This document shows positions 1 through 11,749 of a stretch of DNA of 64,000 nt, piece by piece; position 1 is the stretch's first letter, and each line of letters opens with the position of its first letter. The notes below the pieces were generated by a model that was not told the DNA's origin, searched no databases, and was given only the letters and a program-made list of their open reading frames with translations. The translations under genes and the position numbers were made by a program. Origin of the DNA: Brachypodius melanocephalos (Eukaryota > Chordata > Aves > Passeriformes > Pycnonotidae); contig VZSR01000514.1 in NCBI GenBank assembly GCA_013398615.1, positions 10,397,256 through 10,461,255 of the forward strand, in the 5' to 3' direction.

Positions 1-149
1 GCCACGACATCTCATGTGGAAAGAGCCCTTAAGGTGCTCCCTGGTTTCTAGAGGGCAATTTCTGCTTTGTGATGCTAAAAATTCCCACTTGGGCAACAAG
101 GTGGACTGAAGAGTGACACAGTGCGCTGGATTTTGCTGCCTCCTTAGAG

Positions 150-172
150 AAAAAAAAAAAAAAAAAAAAAAA
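150..172 (+). repeat. Poly(A) run, 23 nt
   Basis: Uninterrupted A tract. No adjoining retroelement body was recognised. Confidence 0.95.
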
Positions 173-330
173 GCAAGCCCTCAAATTCTGGTAGGCTAAA
201 ATTTCCCCACATTCCTCCAGTGTTTTCTGCTGGGTTTAGGTTTCAAATGGGGATGAACCACAGGTAAATTCCAGGTAAAGGGATCGGAGTTCATCTGCAT
301 CTGGGTATCAGGGCTCAGTCCTGACAGTAG

Positions 331-480
331 TTCATGGAACCCTAAAATGATCTGGTTTGGAATGGACCTTAAATCTCATCCCATTCCAATTCCTGCCACA
401 GGCAGGAATCACAGATTCCACTATTCCAGTTTGCTCCAACCCCCTTCATCCTAGCCTTGAACACTTCCAGGGATGATTTT
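331..480 (-). mobile_element. CR1 LINE 3' fragment, minus orientation
   Basis: Starts with a diverged tail and 'tggtttggaatggacctta', then 'cctgccacaggcagg' and 'cttgaacacttccaggga', in the order expected for the reverse complement of an avian CR1 3' end. Quite diverged. Confidence 0.75.
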
Positions 481-488
481 TTTAGCCA

Positions 489-3400
489 GGAGTTATTCCA
501 CTGGTTTTTAGGTTGGCCTTACTTTTGAATTTGAAGGTACATTGCTGTCAGAAAATCAGAGCTGGATTTGGGGAAACGCAGCTAAGAAATATCTGTATTT
601 GTCAAAAAATCCTTCCTGTCATTTCACTTTAATCCCAGATAGTTTATCCTTTTTTAAAAAATATTTGATAGCAAATCTCATTCCAGATGCCTGTGCTCAC
701 ATTACCATTAGATCTACACCTCATCCCTTTGAATTGATTACTGTTTCTGGTGGAGTCTGCAGCAAATCAGAGCTGAGTCCTCAGCAGCTCATGCTGGCAG
801 CCTGATGAAATCAAGAAAAAATGTAGCTCTTGTTTATTGAGAAAGCAAAGCTGTTTCCATAAAAAAAGAAGGAGATACGAAAGAGAAGAAAAGATGAAAC
901 AGCACTCTGAGGGAGGCATTTCAATAATTTCAGAAGGATTTCAGGGCAAAATGGCAAGAGAAAAAGAGAGTCCTTTAAAAAGACAAATCTTATGGTTTTG
1001 GTATTTTCAAAACACTTCAAATCTCACTGGAGAAAGGATTATTAGAGGCAACCTCAGCTTTAAACTAGGAGCCAGCTTCCTTTCTGTGGGTATGGAATTG
1101 TTGCCAAAGGAATTATATTTTAAAATGGGGGCGGGAGGGGTGGGGAATGACACACAAATTTCTGGGACAAGAATTTATCTCAGAAGCTGCTCCCAGTCTC
1201 TGCTTCTGTACAGCCACCCCTGAGTGACACAGGGCCATGGTGACTGTCACTGCCAGGTGACATCAGCTCCTCCAGCTGGGTCAGGTGAGCTCAGGAGCAC
1301 AGAGGGAAGGGAACAATCTGCTGCCATCTGGGGTGGGAGCTCCCTCCCCAACACCTGCCGCTGAGGCTGCAGCACCTGCTCTGCTGGAGCTGCTCCTGCA
1401 GAGCTCTCAGGGAGCCTTCAGATGATTTGTCAGACCTCTCCTTCCTCCTCTGGGGATGGTTGAAAAGAAAACACAAAACAACAACAGCAGCAACAAAAAG
1501 ACAAAAATACCCCGGAACATGATAAAGCAGAAAAAAAAACAAATGCTAAAAATACTGAACTTGGCTCCCATCTGACATCAGCCTCCTACACAATCCTGGA
1601 AGGTCGCTCAGCCTGCACACCCCCCTTCCCTTTTCTCTGATTAGCCAAGATACAATTTCCTTAATTTTGTTACGAGCACTTTGTAAGAGTGATGGGAAGT
1701 AAAGCTGGATGGAGATGCAAGTAACTTTCTCCTGCTTTTCCATGGCTCCCCTCCTTCCCTCCCTCTCTCATCAGCACCTTGCACACCTTCCCACCAGAAG
1801 CCACATCCTGACAATAAAACCAGACCACAACCACCTGCTGCAGACACATCTCTGCTGCAGTTTGCTCAGTGAAACACAGGAATGCTTTCATGCCTGCCCA
1901 AGCTGACTGGTGTTAAAGGGAAGGAAGGGCTGGATTTTCTGTACCCAGAGACGTTTGCAAGAAAAATCACATCAGGAGAGCAGTACAGATGAGAACTGCC
2001 AGTTTATGTGACCAGAGCCATGCTGGTGTATGTCAGGGACTTGATCTCCTCTCCAGGCTGCAGAAATCAGCTCCTTGGCATCCAGGGGATTTCTGGGATG
2101 AAATACATCACAGCTCCTTAGTTAAGAAAGGTTAAATTACATCAGGAGCATTGTTGGAGGTCTCACTTTAATATCATTTGCAAGTGTTCCAATGAAATCC
2201 TCAGCCTCGGGCAAATCTTGTTCGTAATCCCATGTCATTGATTAGTTTAAGCAAGCCCCAAATGGCGAACTGTCCCATTCCCCTGTTCATGCAGGCACCT
2301 CCTCTCCTCTGCTGGCTCTGAAATAACAATGAATGCAGCATCCTTAGGCCTGCCAAATGCACTTTAAGCTCATGAAATACCAGCTTTATGTCAAATAGAG
2401 GTTTTTTAGAAAAGCAGAACTCAAGAGTCTGACAAAAAGTGAAGAGAATTGCAGCATATCTAGAGAAATTTCACCTTAGCCCCAAAATTTGGATCTATCT
2501 TCCCTTTCTGAAGGTTTTGGAATGAGAGTTTTTGCTGAGGCATGGCCTAGCTAGAGAACTGATTGTGAACTTCAGACTAAGGGAAAAAATAAGTTAAAAA
2601 AAAGAAACAATTATGAATCTAGCTCTCAAAAGCCAGGGCATCAACATCCACATCCACTACTGGCATTTCCCAGCCTTCAAGGAGAAAAGCTCCTTAGTGG
2701 CTTGCCAAGGTCTGGGCAAGGAGCCTGGGCTGTGAATGCAGTCTGTGCCCTATTCCTGTGGAGGATCCTTCATCCCCAAAGGCATCAGGAACAGCCCCAA
2801 AGGCTGAGGAAAGCGAAGGGAATTCCAATCCTCTGGCAGCTGCCAGGGAAGGCCGCCACGCCATTTGCTGCCATTAGGCAAATGCACCGCAGCGTCTCCA
2901 TCCCTGCCTGGCTCCCAAGTGACAGGGGGTTTATTGCTCCTCCAGGCTCCAGCCACAGCCATTACTGCAGCGAAATAAAATGTAAACACATTTACACGGG
3001 ATTCTGGAGCGCCAGTCAGAAAGAGCTCGGTCTTTGGTGCCAGCCACGGGCTCCCTCCCAGCCTGCATCCCAGCCCGCAGCTGACACCGGGCACATCCTG
3101 CCCTTTGTCTGCAGCCATTCACTGAAAAACTTCAAAGAAATCTCTCTCAAAAGCTCCTCCCGGCCCGTCCTGCCCCGCTGCTCTCTCAGGGGGGCACAGG
3201 ATGACAGCCATTGAAGGTTTCCTTCCTCTGTGCTGTGCTGCTGATCACCATCCATCCCCAGTGTTGGGTACCACGAGGGGCTGGGCCAGCAGCGCAGCAC
3301 AGATCGAGGATTCGGGGCTCCTGCCAGCGGTACAAACATCGCCGAAGGAATTGCAGCAGCTCTGGGGTAATCACAGGCCTTTCTTCAGATGCTGAAAACA

Positions 3401-3620
3401 TTCATGGACTTCTCCCTCAGAGCAGGGCTGTGCATAGTTAGGCTAATGGTTGGGAAAAATCCACTACCTGCTGAAGTCCTCTCTTAGGGAGAGGGGGGAA
3501 ATCTTGTCTACAAGCTCTGTGCTGTGAAGCACGACTTGGATTGCACCCATGCATTGCTGCTACTCTTTCCTTTCCCTCCTTGTGCAGATCTCCTCATCAA
3601 ACCAAGAGGATTTATAAACC
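489..3620. other. Non-coding stretch, no gene supported
   Basis: Short overlapping frames on both strands, none with a recognisable domain. The part 2840-3190 is more GC-rich, keeps several CpGs and includes 'gccattactgcagcgaaata', which looks less decayed than its surroundings and could be regulatory. Confidence 0.5.
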
Positions 3621-3770
3621 CTAATTCTTAACAAACACTGTTCTACAACAAACTAGATTTGGGGCAGTTCAGCAGGTTTAACAACCACTGTTCTATAACA
3701 AACCAGATTTGGGGCAGTTCAGAAGGTTTAACACACACTGTACTGCACCAAACCAGATTTGGGGCAATTC
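3621..3770 (+). repeat. Minisatellite, 50-bp unit x 3
   Basis: Three consecutive units of exactly 50 bp start at 3621, 3671 and 3721. All carry 'cactgt', 'agatttggggca' and 'ttc'; units differ at a handful of bases. The parallel open frames here come from the repeat and do not look coding. Confidence 0.9.
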
Positions 3771-4019
3771 TTTTATGTATGATCCATGGGGTTGGAAATG
3801 CTTTTTTCCCCCCTTCCTTTTACCTGTGCCCCTCCCCAGCTCCCTGCACGGCGCTGCCCTGGGTGGTCACTGCCCCGTGTCCCCTCCATCCCCGTGGGGT
3901 TGCACACAGAGGTAGCTCTGCTCCCCTGCTTGTTTTCTCAAGTGGTGAATGTGCTCTTTCATAAACAGCCCTGTCGTGTTTCTGACCCTTTTGTGCACTA
4001 CACGAACGGGCCTCGTGTT

Positions 4020-4420
4020 CACCCACCCCCGCAGAAGATCGGGCAATAAAATCTTATTTTCTCAGGAAATGGTATCGCTCGCGTATCTTAATGAAAATGC
4101 TGTGGTTTGTTGTTTTACACGGCACTGCGAGCACCCAGATCAAAGAATTAACACAAGATTCCAGATCAGATCTAGCTCTTCGAGTCTTTGTCTTTGATAT
4201 GCAAACAAAGAGTTGTTAAATAAATTTGATAACATCAAGCTAATAAGAGGCTTCAAATGCAGATTGAGCAACCACGAGCTAGCTGCAGACAAGCATTTCG
4301 ATAAAGCAACATTAAAAATACAAATAAATTCCGACTTAGAACTCTGGAATTCATTCAAACACAGATCGGAAAGCCTCAGCAGTTGTGTCAGTCAGTATTT
4401 TGTCTCCAGACATGTTACTT
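4020..4420. promoter_or_regulatory. Candidate regulatory element
   Basis: Non-repetitive AT-rich sequence with retained CpGs (4077-4083). It has TCF/LEF-like ATCAAAG at 4139-4145, CTTTGAT at 4192-4198, POU-like ATATGCAAA at 4197-4205 and homeodomain-type ATTA/TAAT cores. It contains no long open frame. Judged by eye only. Confidence 0.25.
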
Positions 4421-7400
4421 AAGGAAAATCTGGGGGTTAGGGTGAAGCTGATGAGATTATCTTCGTATCAGCAACAAATTTTATTGTTGCAGAGCTGTCA
4501 TTATTTGTGGGTGGACAGAGCTCAACTCCACTGGCTTCATCTTAAAAAGAGGAAAAGGTTTGAGACCAGCATGGACAGTGTTGTGTCAGATTTCCTTTTT
4601 GTAACCTCTTGGCCTTTTGGAGGATACCTGTAGAATACCACGAGCTCAGCTGATGTAGATACTTAGAAAAGATGATTTATTCTAGGGGAAATTAAAATAT
4701 AACTCCTGCTCTGTGGCTGCAGTGCGTCAGGAGAAAAAGGAAGTTTCTCTGTCAGTGAGTGAACAAAAGCTGCTTTGTGCTCCAAGTTATTTCTGCACTT
4801 CCACTTTGGAATATCACCATTGGCTGTGGATGAAAGCAAGATTGCTGGAGAACTCCTACAAATAACTAATTGCAGCCTGCTGGTGCCAGGGATGCCTCCT
4901 CCTGAACACCTCCCATCCAAAGCACCAGCAGTGCACAGCTGGAGCTGTGGGTCACAGGGACCACAGAGCTGTCCTCAAGTGTCCCCATCATCACCCACAA
5001 GTAGAGTTTGCACCCCAAAAGTGAGAACCCCCAGAGTTTAAAACCTTCTCCCACTTTGGAGTTTGCAACCCCTCCAGGCAGAGCAGCTCCCAAAACAGCT
5101 GGAATCTCTCTAGATTTAGGATCCCCTGATTCCAGAGGCAGAGCTGAGCCTTCCCCAGGCTGGTACCCAGGCAAGGGCTGTGCAGGAGCATTTATTCAGC
5201 ATCCAGGAGCTTTGCCCTGCAAGCTGCAGGTACAAGGATTAGTGGATTAAAGAGCAATAGGGGCACCTCAAATCCACTCAAAGCAAGACTTTCCCAGTGC
5301 TTTAACAACAAATCAGAAGAGTTTTATATGAAGTCTCTGGAATAAAAGAGGGTTTAGATACTGCAGCCACACAGGCTGGCATGCAGTTGAGGCTGTAATC
5401 TATGGAAGTTATTATTTTTAAAGGCACAAACGAGCTTTTACTATTTCAAAAGGGAGAGATGGAGAAGAGGGAGGCTGTCACCACGATGTGATAACCCATT
5501 CTGCTGCGAGATTTTCATACACAAAAGCCACCACAGCTCAGAGGACGATTTGCAAGAGATCTGGACCTGCCTTTGTGGCTGGACAGTGCACAAAACAGAG
5601 CAGAAAAGGCGAGTTCATCCCAGGCCAGGGGGCTACAGAATGCCCAGCAATTCCCCCGGTCCGAGGCAGGGAGAGGCTGGGGTGGGACAGACTTCAAGGA
5701 CACACAGAAGCAAAGGGCTATTTCAGAAAATCACACCCTCTCCAGCCCCCCTCCCACCCCAAGCACCGCAGGAATCATCCAGCGCTGTTTTCCCTGGGAA
5801 GACTGAGGTAACTATTTCTTTTTAACACAGCTCTTTATTGCACGCAGCACTCAGGAGCCTCAATTGCTCCTTCTGCACAGCTGGAGAGAAAACACACATT
5901 GGCTCAGGAATGCGTGCTCTGAGTGGCCCGGGAGCAGCAGGCAAAACCCGGGGCTTTGCCACCACTTCGTGTTTAACCAGCTCTAGAAAAATATCAGCGG
6001 CAGGACCGAGGTAGATAATTCATCAAACTCCACCCAGCCAAATCTACATTCACCCTCTTAGTGCAACACATTACAGGAGAGGCTGCACACTCCCTTTAAT
6101 GGGCACATCATCACCAGGCCAGAATTAATGCTCATGCCAGCAGCATTAATTACCCTCACTTTGATTCCTCTCAGGGATCAGGCTCAGCAGCACTGAAGCC
6201 CTGCAGTCCCTCCTCACAGCGCTCTCTTCACAAGGAAAAACTGTGATGATCAATATTGATTGATCGCTGTGCTGAGTCCCACTGCTGCTTCTAAATCACA
6301 AGCAGCACTTCATCAGATAATGCAGCTGGTTAAATTTACCAAAGGAGAGGCAGTTACACACCAGCTTTGGGGGCAGGAGCGCACCGACGGCTCCTAAAAT
6401 AGATGGAAATAATGAAAGGCCTGAAACACACGATGCAAACAGGAGTGCTGACACAGATTTGACACTGCTGGCTGAGCAGCAGGCTGGGGAGCAGGGATTA
6501 AACTCCCCTCAAACAGCTGGATTTGTGCCTGCCCCACCATCCCCGGCCCTGAGCCAGCTCCCAGCTGTGGGCGCTGGGGCGTGGTTGGGCTTCTGGAAGA
6601 AGAGGCAGCAGATTTGTCTTCTTGAGCTGTTAATTAGCACAGGGGTGATGTGGGTTTGGAATCCATTTCTACATGAGACACGGCATGAATCCCTCATTCC
6701 CCACCTCCCATGAACGGTCCCTAAACAAATAAACCTCAGGGATGGAACAAGCCCAGGAGTCTGGATAAATATTTTGGGAGGAACAAGTGGGAGCACACCA
6801 GCTCCTGAATCCCACCTGGATTTCAGTCTCACACTTATCTGTTCAAAATAGTGACAAAGCTCAGCAACAGAAAATTAGATATAAAGCAGAATTTCATCAC
6901 AGAAAGTAAGGCAAGCACAGGTGAGTGGGACAGGAATTAAGGATGGCAGAACCCATTTCTTTGTGGGCACCTGAGCTCAAGTGTCACTGACACCTCAAAA
7001 ATAAATTCTAAAATCCCCAGGCAGGCACAAACTTGAAAATGTGTTGCACTTAGAGTAAAATATTTATTTATTTTGATTTCAATTGAAAACCAGCCCCAGA
7101 AACATACCCAGCCTTTGACAATTATGGGAAGCTTGTTCTATACAGACATAAAGACTGGCAGGCAGTGTTGTCAGGCTATTTTGAGAAAAAAAAATCCAAA
7201 ATTATCCCTGAAGACCATTTTCCAGCAATGTTACCCTAAAATCTGCCATTCTGTATAATCAGGATGCTGGTTAAGTGTGCTGAAAAGAGGAGTTCAGATT
7301 TATAGCACCCATATGCAATATGGGCTCATCAAAAAGTATTAAATCATTGCTTGGAGAAGAAAATAGAGTTCCTAACACCCATGGCGAGGCCACACCTTGA

Positions 7401-8120
7401 AAAGTATTTTATTAACAAAATCTAAAATGGGTTAAAAGATTTTTTTTTAAAAAAGCCTGCCTATTTTGCCTTGGCTGCTTCCTCTAGATTTGATTGTAAC
7501 TTTGGAAAGATAAATGGCACTTACTTCATCAGGGAACAAGCATTTTCTGTGCCTCAGCTGGGCTGCATCCATAGATCTTCCCTGAAACCTGTGGAGCCCC
7601 TCAGCCCCCAGTCCTGGGAGCTGCACTTTCAAGGGCATAAACCTGACACCACATAAATATTATGTGCTTTTCTTACACTTTGTAGCTCAGAATTGATTCA
7701 TTCTCAAGCACAGTTTCAGGGCTGAGTGTAACATAACTCATCTCTAGCTGGCATTTGCTCTGTGAATAACACACCAAGCAGCCCTTCACCCAGGGATGAA
7801 GCCTCCAAGAAAACAACAACACGTCTTTTTCCTGCTCACACCACCACAACCCTTCTTGGGATTTGCCCTCATTCCCTTCCAAAGAAGTAGATTTTACCAA
7901 TTCCTTACCCTTCCTCTTCTCTCACTTAGTTTTGTTTTCACCAGCAATTCTAACCCCAACCCTAACCCAAGAATATAATTTTTGGTCATCTAAAATAAAG
8001 GTAACCTGCTACCAGTCTGTCAAAGAACAGGTAAATCTTTTGATAATTCTTAATAAATGGTTGTACAGTTAAAATCTGAAACTAGAAATTCATTGTGTGT
8101 CAACTGATCAGCCTGGTTGG
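4421..8120. other. Non-coding stretch, no gene supported
   Basis: No coding exon or clear transposon seen. The best open frames are about 100 codons, overlapping on several frames, and without domains. A GATA/homeodomain-rich patch lies at 6050-6330, including the 12-nt palindrome atcaatattgat near 6249. Confidence 0.5.
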
Positions 8121-8195
8121 CTATTATTATTATTATTATTATTAATAATAATAATTATAATAATCATCGTCATCATCGTCATCATCATCATCATT
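8121..8195 (+). repeat. Compound trinucleotide microsatellite (ATT)n-(AAT)n-(CAT/CGT)n
   Basis: (TTA)n passes directly into its reverse complement (TAA)n, which makes a self-complementary AT hairpin, and is followed by CAT and CGT triplets. A small 17-bp direct repeat around 'atttacaaga' follows at about 8209-8240. Confidence 0.9.
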
Positions 8196-8244
8196 TAGCA
8201 GATCACGAATATTTACAAGATCAAGATTATTTACAAGAATTCAG

Positions 8245-10774
8245 GTTACTCTGGAAGCAGCCAAGTCCCATTAACACCAGCAAGATGTCAGTGGGATGAC
8301 ACAACATTGCTAGGAATTTTATTCATTTAATAGTTTTCAAATCACATCCATGGACTCCAATAACATTCCACAACAGTGTCTCCACACAGAGGGTTTGCTA
8401 CACCCCCCTGCTCTCCCACATTTGTCAGCATTTAATTGATATTGGAATTTAGCCTTTCCAAAAGCAGTGTCATCTCTTTGGGGAATACACCTGCAAAAGC
8501 TTGTCAGAGCTCAGGTGTGTCCTCCTGAAGGACACATTCTGCTGGAAGGTGTTCTTGGGTAAGTGTTGATATTTCTCCACCAAATATTTCACATTAAACC
8601 AGACTTCAGTTACTCTGGGTTTTAACATGTTGTGTTCCATGTGATGCTCATCAAAACCTTTTAGGTTCAGGTTTCTTATATTCACCATATTCCTAAAGGA
8701 TCATTCTGTGTCCACACAGCTCCTGGAATTGCTTTTGTCTGATTCTTGTCTAATTTTCTCAGCTGATGTCTTCCAAATTCCCCCAAATGCCCCACTCCAG
8801 TGTGGGCTACCACATCTGGCAATCTGATTTGCTGCAGGCTGTGCAAGTCCTCCCCACGCCTTTTCCAGGATGTTTTCCTGCACTGTGTCAAGTGGTTCCC
8901 CTGACTGTGACAGAGCTGCTCACACAGAGGTGTGGGGATTGCCACATGAACTCAGAATCCCTTCTGAGAACTTCTTAGAAATGTTGCTCTTTATTTTGCA
9001 TCACTGATGTGATGAGCAGAAGTTCTTTCACCAGAGGGATCCTGGCCCTGAGGGTTCTCCAAGGGGCATTGGGATAACTGTGATCCCTCACAGACTTCAC
9101 AGAAGAGACTCTCTAAGAAGTCATCTGCAACTTCTTTCTCCATCCCTTTTCCCTCCTACCCCTCCCTTTTCTCTGGAATAGCTTCCTCTTTTACCAAGGA
9201 ATTTCTCCCAGGTCTTTCAGAGATTTCTTGGGAGAGAGTGCCACCTCAATAAGCCTTGGAAAAAGTTGCCTCCTCCACCTTCAGAGATGATGGAAACTCT
9301 AAACACACTGACAAACAGCAAAGGTCAGCCTGCTTTTAAAAATGTCATTTTTAATGCCTTAAATGAGGTATGAATTGTAGAAGTTCATCTACAGATGCAC
9401 GATCAAGTCCCTATTCTATAGCTACCTGTATTATAAAGGTCAAAGCCTGCAGAATATTTTTTTTCCCTGTTTGGCTTTGCTTCCTCCTAAGGGATCAATA
9501 AAGTAACTCGTATTTCCTTTCTATTCTAACAGTGTTGTTGAGAGTACCTTATCCTAGGCAGTGAACTGCTGGCACTACCCTTTTTATTGCCTATAACCTT
9601 TAAAAGAATAGATAATTCAAACACCACCTCGAAAACAAGCGGTAATAAAATGCAACACCAGAAAAACAGCACAGAGTAAAACTTCCAGCAGAGTCTCCTT
9701 TATCAAGACTCTTCATGAAAAAATTTCTTTTTCTCTCTCCACACCAGAAAGTTCAGAATGAGAACATCCTGTCCCAAACCACGACTGGTTTTGGGATCAC
9801 CATCATAGGACTTTGGTCAGTGCACAGAATGGGGAGATCTGGAGAAGCCAAGATAATCTTGTTGAAGGTGATGCAGATCTCCCATCCCCAATTTCAACAG
9901 AGAGGCTGCTGCAGGAGTACCTTGATGACTTTAATTTTCTCCCCTTCCTACCTTGACTCTGATCACAGACATCAGGCAGCCAGAAAAGCAGAGAAAAGGA
10001 GTGTCACAAAGTAAAGCCTGCTGCTGAAGCAGAAATTTCCTTTAATCCCATTCCCAAGCATGACTCATGTTCATCAGCAGAACTTGAAAGTCAAGGTTCT
10101 CCCCTTTAAAGTCTTCATCTTCCTGCAGTATTAATCTCAGTGATTTTCCATGTAAACAGGGAAGTTTTAATTACATAATGGGTGCTTCTGCTGTTTTCAC
10201 AAGAATTCCTTTATTCAGAGGCAATGCTCAAAGGAATTTGTTCATCTTCAGAGGTTGTTGAGTAAGGTGAGCTGCTGCTCAAAGCAAGTGAAGAAATGTG
10301 GAAGTACATTTTAATTAAGTGTCATAATCCATAACTCCAGGAAATGCTTGTCACACTCCCTTAACCCTGGCCAGATTCAAGATGGGACCAGGTGGTGCTT
10401 ACTGGGGTTGCAGAAAAGCCATGGATAAACCCACTCAAGAAAAGGTTTTACAAATGAAAGGAGGCACAAGGTGCAAATTAATGGACTGTGATGGCCTAAA
10501 GAATAACTAAGGAATAGAGTAAGAAATTAATCTTCTCCTGGAGTCTGGTGGAGGTGCTTCAGTCCCCTGAGATGACAATGGGCACTGACAGACACCCCAA
10601 GAAGAAAAAAGCATCAACATTTGTGAAGAATATTAAGTAAGGTAGGCTATCTCCAGAGCAAATCAGGGGCAGCAAGCAGACAACAAAAAAGCCTGAAGCT
10701 TATTGAAGAAATCAAGGCAACCTGCTTTTATAACACTAATATTTGTTGCATGTTACTGGGTGTTCTGTTGTGCC
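8245..10774. other. Non-coding stretch, nothing recognised
   Basis: Short open frames only. No CR1 motif, splice-bounded exon or structured repeat was seen. Confidence 0.5.
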
Positions 10775-10827
10775 AAAAAAAAAAAAAAAAAGAAAAAAGA
10801 AAAAAAAAAAAAAAAAGAAAAAAAAAT
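10775..10827 (+). repeat. A-rich low-complexity tract
   Basis: Almost pure A broken by four G residues. Confidence 0.95.
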
Positions 10828-11506
10828 CATGTTTGGCTTTGCTGTAGGCAGTTAATGAAACTCCTCAGTGCCTGGCAGCATTAACAACAGAAAAGGGTGT
10901 CATACTTTAAAATGAAATCTAATCTAGCCTGACACAGTGGATTGTTTACCTCTGACCTTCCCACAGCCAAAATCCTTCTAAAGACATGAAGAGGTTTTGG
11001 CTCATTAGGATGAGCAGCAGCAGCCCAGCTTAAGCTGTTTTGCTTGAGGAAGTTGATAAATGATTGTTGTCATGAAAGGTGGAGAAGAGGGAAGCTGGGC
11101 AGCAGTGCCAGGTGCTGGGGAAGGTGAGTCAAACCTTTCAAGAGAGAGGATCTCCATTATTTTACACTTCTGGGGGAGAAGATCCTTGGGCTGATGCAAA
11201 AGCGAATCAAAGTGAGCTGAGATTTTATCTGGCTGTTCACATCAGGTGTTGAGTCCTTCTTTCTTTCTGTGGGTCCAGCAAAGCTTTGGGCTCCTCTGTT
11301 TTGGGTGCTGAGAATGGCCCCACCTGGCCTTGCCCTGCAGATGAATGGAGTGGGAATGAACACACAGCTAAAAAAGTGGGAGCATTTGAAGAGCATTTGT
11401 GGTTCTGTTCAGCCAAGAAGAGACTGTCGGGACAGGTATTGGCTAATAGGTAAAAGCAATAGTTAAGAGGAAGGGAATAAATGTTTATGCCTAGAGGAGA
11501 AAGAGC

Positions 11507-11542
11507 AATAAACATAAAGGATGCAGTAAACATAAAGGATAC
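11507..11542 (+). repeat. 18-bp direct tandem duplication
   Basis: 'taaacataaaggat' is repeated in two adjacent 18-bp units. Confidence 0.7.
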
Positions 11543-11689
11543 AAGAGAAGAGCCAAGTTAAGTATCAAGAAAAGTCTAATAAAAAGAACAGTTAATCACT
11601 GGAAGGAGTTTATCCTTGAAGAGCAGGTGAGAGAGCACAGCTGAGATGTGAGGCTGCTCCTGGTGATGCACAGGGCTGACTGAGGCTCA

Positions 11690-11748
11690 TTGAACAGTCT
11701 GGGTGGGAAGGGACCCCCGAAAATCCTCATTCCAATGAAGGAATCTCA
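11690..11748 (-). mobile_element. Possible short CR1 remnant, minus orientation
   Basis: Only 'gtctgggtgggaagggaccc' and 'aaatcctcattccaa' match the CR1 terminal block. Short and diverged, so tentative. Confidence 0.35.
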
Positions 11749-11749
11749 C

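Noticed and set aside
7951..7968. Telomere-like CCCTAA motif
   Set aside because: Fewer than three imperfect units; too short to be an interstitial telomeric array.
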